A DNA stretch of 64,000 nt, taken from positions 1 to 64,000 of the forward strand of contig JBBRTB010000013.1 of assembly GCA_038244815.1 (NCBI GenBank), in the 5' to 3' direction. Below the pieces are notes generated by a model that saw only the letters and a list, made by a program, of their open reading frames with translations, had not been told where the DNA came from and searched no databases. The position numbers and the translations under genes were made by a program. Source of the stretch: DASVHS01 sp038244815 (GTDB lineage Bacteria > Acidobacteriota > Thermoanaerobaculia > Gp7-AA8). Position 1 is the first letter of the stretch; each line of letters starts with the position of its first letter. Of this stretch, positions 60,261 to 64,000 are shown one piece after another.

Positions 60261-61024
60261 CGCGGCAGTCTAACGCCGAAGACGCTCTCGAAATTTGCGG
60301 TGGTTCGGGCCGCCACTTCCTCGATCCCGCGGTCCCAGAGCTTCGCCAGGACCTCGGCAATCCTGACCACGAAGGCCGGCTCGTTGTCGCGCCCGCGGAA
60401 CGGAACGGGAGCGAGATACGGTGTATCCGTTTCGATGAGCACGCGATCGTGTGGCAGCGCCCGGGCCACCTCGCGCAGCGGCTCCGCCGTCTTGAACGTG
60501 ACGATGCCGGAGAACGAAATGAAGTAGCCCAGGTCGATGAGCTTCCGGGCCACGTCGAGCGACTCCGTGTACGAGTGCAGGATGCCGCGCCCTCCCCTGG
60601 CTTCGTCGCTCGTCAGCAGCTCGACGAGATCGCCGGTCGACTCGCGGTTGTGGATGATCACCGGCAGATCGAGCGACTTCGCCAGCGCCATGTGACGCAG
60701 GAAGACCTCGCGCTGCCTCTCCCGCGGCGAGTGCATGTAGTGGTAGTCCAGACCGATCTCACCGATCGCAACGACGCGCGGTTCGCGGGCCAGTCTCTCG
60801 ATAGCCGCAAAGGCCTCGTCGTCGCAATCCTTCGCCTCGTGGGGATGAAACCCCACCGCCGCCCAGACGTCGTCGTGTTTGCGCGCGATGTCGATGGCCG
60901 GCTCCGCATCCGCCAGCTTCGTCCCCGGCACGACCACTCCCACCACACCGGCGCCGTGCGCGCGATCGAGGCTGGCTTCCGCGTCCGCCATCGTCAGATG
61001 GCAATGAGAGTCGGTGAATCGCAT
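60257..61024 (-). CDS. TatD family metal-dependent hydrolase/DNase
   Basis: 255 residues. TDSHCHL (metal ligands), AVGFHPHEA, IGEIGLDYHYM, PVIIHNRES, LHSYTES and LIETDTPYLAPVPFRGRDNEP are family signatures. It may act as a 3'-5' exonuclease. The ATG at 61024 is the family start; more upstream codons lie within the heptad repeat. It heads the tatD-GT2-LABN-amrA chain. Confidence 0.93.
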   Translation of the reverse strand: MRFTDSHCHLTMADAEASLDRAHGAGVVGVVVPGTKLADAEPAIDIARKHDDVWAAVGFHPHEAKDCDDEAFAAIERLAREPRVVAIGEIGLDYHYMHSPRERQREVFLRHMALAKSLDLPVIIHNRESTGDLVELLTSDEARGGRGILHSYTESLDVARKLIDLGYFISFSGIVTFKTAEPLREVARALPHDRVLIETDTPYLAPVPFRGRDNEPAFVVRIAEVLAKLWDRGIEEVAARTTANFESVFGVRLPR

Positions 61025-61040
61025 CAGACCTTGGGGCTTT

Positions 61041-61112
61041 GCCGGTAGCCGGTAGCCGGTAGCCGGCAACGCACATTAAACCTCGGTTCTCGGTTACCGG
61101 TTACCGGTTGCC
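61041..61112. repeat. Heptad inverted array, copy B4, overlapping the M20 peptidase stop
   Basis: Three and a half GGTAGCC units (61041-61066) face CGGTTCT, CGGTTACC, GGTTACC and GGTTGCC units (61084-61112). The stop and last codons of the M20 gene (TGNR) are inside the right arm. Lies between tatD and the M20 gene, both on the minus strand. Confidence 0.75.
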
Positions 61113-62119
61113 TCCCCCGCCAGCAACGCGATCACGGTATTCTCATACGTCGCAACCGCGTCCAGCAGATCACTCTTGCGAATCCGCTCCCGCGCCCCGT
61201 GAGCGTCGAGTATCGAGCCCGGCCCGAACAGCAGCGGTTTTCCCAGATCCTTCAGATGCGGCACGTCCGTGTTGAACGCGACGACGGCCGACTTTGCTCC
61301 CGGCGGCACGGTCATGAGCTGCGGCGGGTTGCCGTGGCTGCGCAGAATGCCTCCGCCATGTCTTCGCAGGAGCGCGTCCAGCTTCGCCCGAACGTCCTCG
61401 GGCTCCCCCACGATGCGGAACATCATTTCAGCCTCGGCGCTCGGCGCGATGATGTTGGCCTTCTCTCCGCCGCGAATCACGCCCACGTTGACGGTGGCGT
61501 TGCCGAGGATCTCGTCCCTGCCCCAGTCGGTGGCATTGATCTCGGCCACGGCTGCTACGAGCTTGTTGATCGCGGAATCGCCGCGCTCCGGATAGGCGGA
61601 GTGGCCGGCCACCCCCTCGAAACGCGCCACCGCGGTGAAGGCGCCCTTCGAAGCCCGCGCGAACAGCGACTCGGTGGGCTCGCCCACGATCACGTACTCC
61701 GATCCGAGGTCGATGAGCTCGATGTTCGCCTTCTTTGCTCCGATCGAGTCGGTCTCCTCGCCGACCACGAACAGGAAGGCAAAGTCACGGATGTCGCGTG
61801 CGCGCAGGCGCTGGCCCGCGGCGATCATCGCCGCGATGATCCCCTTCGTGTCGCAGGCCCCCCGTCCGTAAATGAACTCGTCATCCTCGGACGATGCGAA
61901 CCACGGCGGCACGGTGTCGTAGTGCGAGTTGATGACCACGCGCGGACGGCCGCCGGCGGACGCGAAGACGTTGAATCGATTCGCGGCGACCTCGTCGCTC
62001 CGGCATTCGTAGCCGAGCCGCCCCAGTTCCGAGACGAGAAAGACGCCGGCCTCGCGCTCCTGTCCGGTCGGTGAAGCGATGTCGATCAGTTGTCTGGCGA
62101 AGGCGATGGGCTCGAACAT
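61094..62119 (-). CDS. M20-family metallopeptidase (ArgE/DapE-like)
   Basis: 341 residues. Zinc ligands and catalytic residues are His66 (NSHYDTVPP), Asp90 (GACDTKG), Glu121/122 (GEETDS), Glu147 (VGEPTES) and His307 (ILDAHG). A dimerisation domain lies in between (about 155-265, VAGHSAYPERGD). The substrate could be an N-acyl amino acid or dipeptide. TAGAAT lies 10 bases before the ATG at 62119. The last residues come from the adjacent heptad repeat. Confidence 0.88.
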   Translation of the reverse strand: MFEPIAFARQLIDIASPTGQEREAGVFLVSELGRLGYECRSDEVAANRFNVFASAGGRPRVVINSHYDTVPPWFASSEDDEFIYGRGACDTKGIIAAMIAAGQRLRARDIRDFAFLFVVGEETDSIGAKKANIELIDLGSEYVIVGEPTESLFARASKGAFTAVARFEGVAGHSAYPERGDSAINKLVAAVAEINATDWGRDEILGNATVNVGVIRGGEKANIIAPSAEAEMMFRIVGEPEDVRAKLDALLRRHGGGILRSHGNPPQLMTVPPGAKSAVVAFNTDVPHLKDLGKPLLFGPGSILDAHGARERIRKSDLLDAVATYENTVIALLAGEATGNR

Positions 62120-62224
62120 CGAGCGCGCGATTCTACCGGAGGCCCGGTCCCAGACGTCCGGGCCGCGCGCGAAGTCGATTGGGGAACGACCACGGAAACA
62201 TGGTAAGTGCGACAATCCGCTTTC

Positions 62225-62980
62225 ATGGCGGGAAGCGTCACCATCGTCGGCCTCGGACTCATCGGCGGTTCGATTGGCATGGCGTTGCGCCGCAACACCT
62301 GGTTCGTCCGCTACGCCGATCCCCTCGTCGATCTGCACCAGGCGCACGAGAGCGACGCGGCCGACGAGCGCGTCGAGCACCCGGAGGGCGACATCGTCAT
62401 CATCGCCACGCCCGTCGATGTGGCCCTGAAACTCGAGCCGAAAGCGCGTCTGGTGACGACGACCTGCAGTGTCATGGCCTCCTTTCCGCAGTTCATCGCC
62501 GGACATCCCTTCGCCGGCTCGGAACGAAACGGCCTGGCGAACGCTCGCGCCGATCTGTTCGAAGGTCACCCCTGGTTCATCGCGCGCGAGGATAAGGAGG
62601 TCCGGGCGATCATCGAGGCCTGCGGCGCCGTTCCCACCGTCTGCGATCCCGCCGAGCACGACGCCGCCATGGCGCTGACGAGCCACCTGCCGCAGATCCT
62701 CTCGACCGCACTCGCTTCGCTCGTCGAACAGAAGCGCATCGACCCGATCTTCGTCGGCAGCGGCCTCAGGACGCTGCTGCGCCTGGCCGCGAGCTCGTAC
62801 GAAGTGTGGGGTTCGGTGCTCGACGCGAACGCGCGGAACATCGCCCACGCCGAGAAAGAGCTGCTGCGAGTGATCAACTCCATGACCGGCGCGGACTTCG
62901 ATCGCGCGCGGCGCTTCATGGCCAAGTATGTTGAGCCCGCCGAGCCCCCCGCCCGGATTCCTCGCTCACACCCGGAATGA
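62225..62980 (+). CDS. tyrA: Prephenate dehydrogenase
   Basis: 251 residues. NAD-binding VTIVGLGLIGGSIGMALRR, the GDIVIIATPVD segment, GHPFAGSERNG and the catalytic-region LTSHLPQILSTAL are characteristic. It makes 4-hydroxyphenylpyruvate in tyrosine synthesis. The ATG at 62225 is preferred; GACAAT ends 8 bases before it with no Shine-Dalgarno. Convergent with aroF, three bases apart. Confidence 0.9.
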   Translation: MAGSVTIVGLGLIGGSIGMALRRNTWFVRYADPLVDLHQAHESDAADERVEHPEGDIVIIATPVDVALKLEPKARLVTTTCSVMASFPQFIAGHPFAGSERNGLANARADLFEGHPWFIAREDKEVRAIIEACGAVPTVCDPAEHDAAMALTSHLPQILSTALASLVEQKRIDPIFVGSGLRTLLRLAASSYEVWGSVLDANARNIAHAEKELLRVINSMTGADFDRARRFMAKYVEPAEPPARIPRSHPE

Positions 62981-62983
62981 CCG

Positions 62984-64000
62984 TCACGGCAACGTCCTTC
63001 GGACCGCCGGAACGATGATGCGCAGCTCATCCATCAGTTCCACGAACTGCTCGGGATAGAGCGACTGCGGTCCATCGCATAACGCCTTGTCCGGCTCGAC
63101 GTGCACTTCGATCAGCAGTCCGTCGGCGCCAGCGGCGACGCCGGCGCGCGCCATCGGCATGACCTTGTCACGGCGTCCGGTGGCGTGCGAAGGATCGACG
63201 ATGATCGGCAAATGCGACAGCTTCTGCACCACGGGGATGGCGGCCAGGTCGAGCGTGTTGCGCAGGTAGTTGTCGAACGTCCGGATGCCGCGCTCGCACA
63301 GGATCACCTGATAGTTGCCGCCGGACATGATGTACTCGCACGCCAGGAGCCACTCCTGCACCGTCGCGGCCATTCCGCGCTTGAGCAGCACCGGCTTCCG
63401 GGTCTGCCCCACCGCCGTCAGCAGATTGAAATTCTGCATGTTGCGCGCGCCGATCTGAATGATGTCGACGTACTCGAGCGCTTTTTCGATCTGGCTGATC
63501 TCCATCACTTCCGAGACCGTGGCCATGCCGAATTCCTTTCCGGCTGCCTGCAGCAGCTTGAGCCCTTCCACGCCCATGCCCTGGAACGCGTACGGTGAGG
63601 TGCGCGGTTTGTACGCGCCGCCGCGCAGCACTTTCGCTCCCGCGCGCGCGACCGCTTCGGCCGTCGCGAAAAGCTGCGCCTCGCTCTCGATCGTGCACGG
63701 GCCGGCCATCACCACGACGTCCTTGCCGCCGATGGCGCAGCCGTTCACTTTCACGATCGTCTTCTCCGGTTTGAACGTGCGGCTGGAGAGCTTGTAGGGC
63801 TCGCTGATGCGCACCGCCTCCTGCACGCCGTCCATCACCTCGAATTCGCGCGGATCGACCGAGGCCACATCGCCGACCACGCCGAGAACCGTCTGATCGG
63901 CACCGGTGGAGCGGTGAACGTCGAAACCGCGCTTGATCAGCTCCGCCACCACGGCCTCGATCTTTGTCTCTTCCGTATGCTTCTCCATCACGATCACCAT
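62984..64000 (-). CDS. aroF: 3-deoxy-7-phosphoheptulonate synthase (AroF, with ferredoxin-like N-terminal domain)
   Basis: 338 residues. An N-terminal ferredoxin-like regulatory domain (about 1-70) precedes the KDO8PS/DAHPS barrel with VVMAGPCTIESE, GGAYKPRTSPYAFQG, PVLLKRGM, VILCERGIRTFD and IVDPSHATGRR. It starts the shikimate pathway; the regulatory domain usually responds to tyrosine. Its ATG coincides with the last base of the window, so the upstream region is not visible; a start further upstream cannot be ruled out. Convergent with tyrA. Confidence 0.93.
   Translation of the reverse strand: MVIVMEKHTEETKIEAVVAELIKRGFDVHRSTGADQTVLGVVGDVASVDPREFEVMDGVQEAVRISEPYKLSSRTFKPEKTIVKVNGCAIGGKDVVVMAGPCTIESEAQLFATAEAVARAGAKVLRGGAYKPRTSPYAFQGMGVEGLKLLQAAGKEFGMATVSEVMEISQIEKALEYVDIIQIGARNMQNFNLLTAVGQTRKPVLLKRGMAATVQEWLLACEYIMSGGNYQVILCERGIRTFDNYLRNTLDLAAIPVVQKLSHLPIIVDPSHATGRRDKVMPMARAGVAAGADGLLIEVHVEPDKALCDGPQSLYPEQFVELMDELRIIVPAVRRTLP

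Overview
The window is 64 kb of dense, GC-rich bacterial chromosome with very short intergenic gaps, many 1-4 bp start/stop overlaps and frequent GTG or TTG starts. It encodes an outer membrane biogenesis protein (LptD), a second Omp85-like barrel, lipoproteins and murein transglycosylases, so the host is a diderm. An MglA-type GTPase, a GAF/SpoIIE partner-switching module, PilZ proteins, a QueD/QueG pair and dispersed hairpin arrays fit an uncultured or little-studied Acidobacteriota-like lineage (for example Thermoanaerobaculia or a relative). That placement is inference; there is no rRNA gene here to test it.

Layout. 1-4.9 kb: the end of an IS630-type transposase, two tandem GT-C membrane glycosyltransferases and a divergent type IB topoisomerase. 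4.9-9 kb: an exported operon of a TPR lipoprotein, a periplasmic protein and a protease/propeller/beta-barrel outer membrane protein. 9-19 kb: dprA, small envelope proteins, queD, dipeptide-type ABC permeases with a BtuF-like protein, a hydrolase/Rieske pair, the AmmeMemoRadiSam radical SAM enzyme, a PAP2-like protein and a Ca2+/H+ exchanger divergent from an enoyl-CoA hydratase. 19-24 kb: a signalling cluster (RsbU-, RsbV- and RsbW-like proteins, a 56-residue membrane peptide and a GAF-AAA+ regulator with a variant GAFTGA loop). 24-34.5 kb: a DUF2520 protein, MglA with a long tail, MltD-like transglycosylase, ileS, PHP phosphoesterase, metallophosphoesterase, queG and a tandem PilZ protein. 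34.5-45.8 kb: HAD hydrolase, thiolase, L-lysine 6-transaminase, an AraC regulator, a lipoprotein with an HExxH motif, a fatty acid desaturase, DUF488, ribF and a PQQ-propeller protein. 45.9-53.5 kb: lptD, a methyltransferase, a YfhO-like membrane protein, a 2-hydroxyacid dehydrogenase and hutI. 53.5-64 kb: the divIVA/yggT/yggS/rnhA/zinc-ribbon operon, a tRNA with CAU anticodon, LysM and SLT proteins, an operon of tatD, a GT2 enzyme, a LABN protein and amrA, an M20 peptidase, and convergent tyrA and aroF.

The strongest non-genic signals are repeats. Inverted arrays of roughly 7-nt units (GGTCGTN and GGTANCC types) sit in at least nine intergenic gaps, often at gene 3' ends. In three places the repeat supplies the last codons or stop codon of the adjacent gene. 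A second family (GTGTAGG followed by a CCGGCTTCAGCCGG hairpin) occurs between genes and also twice in frame inside the YfhO-like gene. A third recurring signal is a -10-like hexamer ending 8-10 nt before the start codon of many first genes with no Shine-Dalgarno sequence, which suggests leaderless transcription. The window reads mostly as core chromosome; the clearest mobile-DNA trace is the IS630 end at its left edge.
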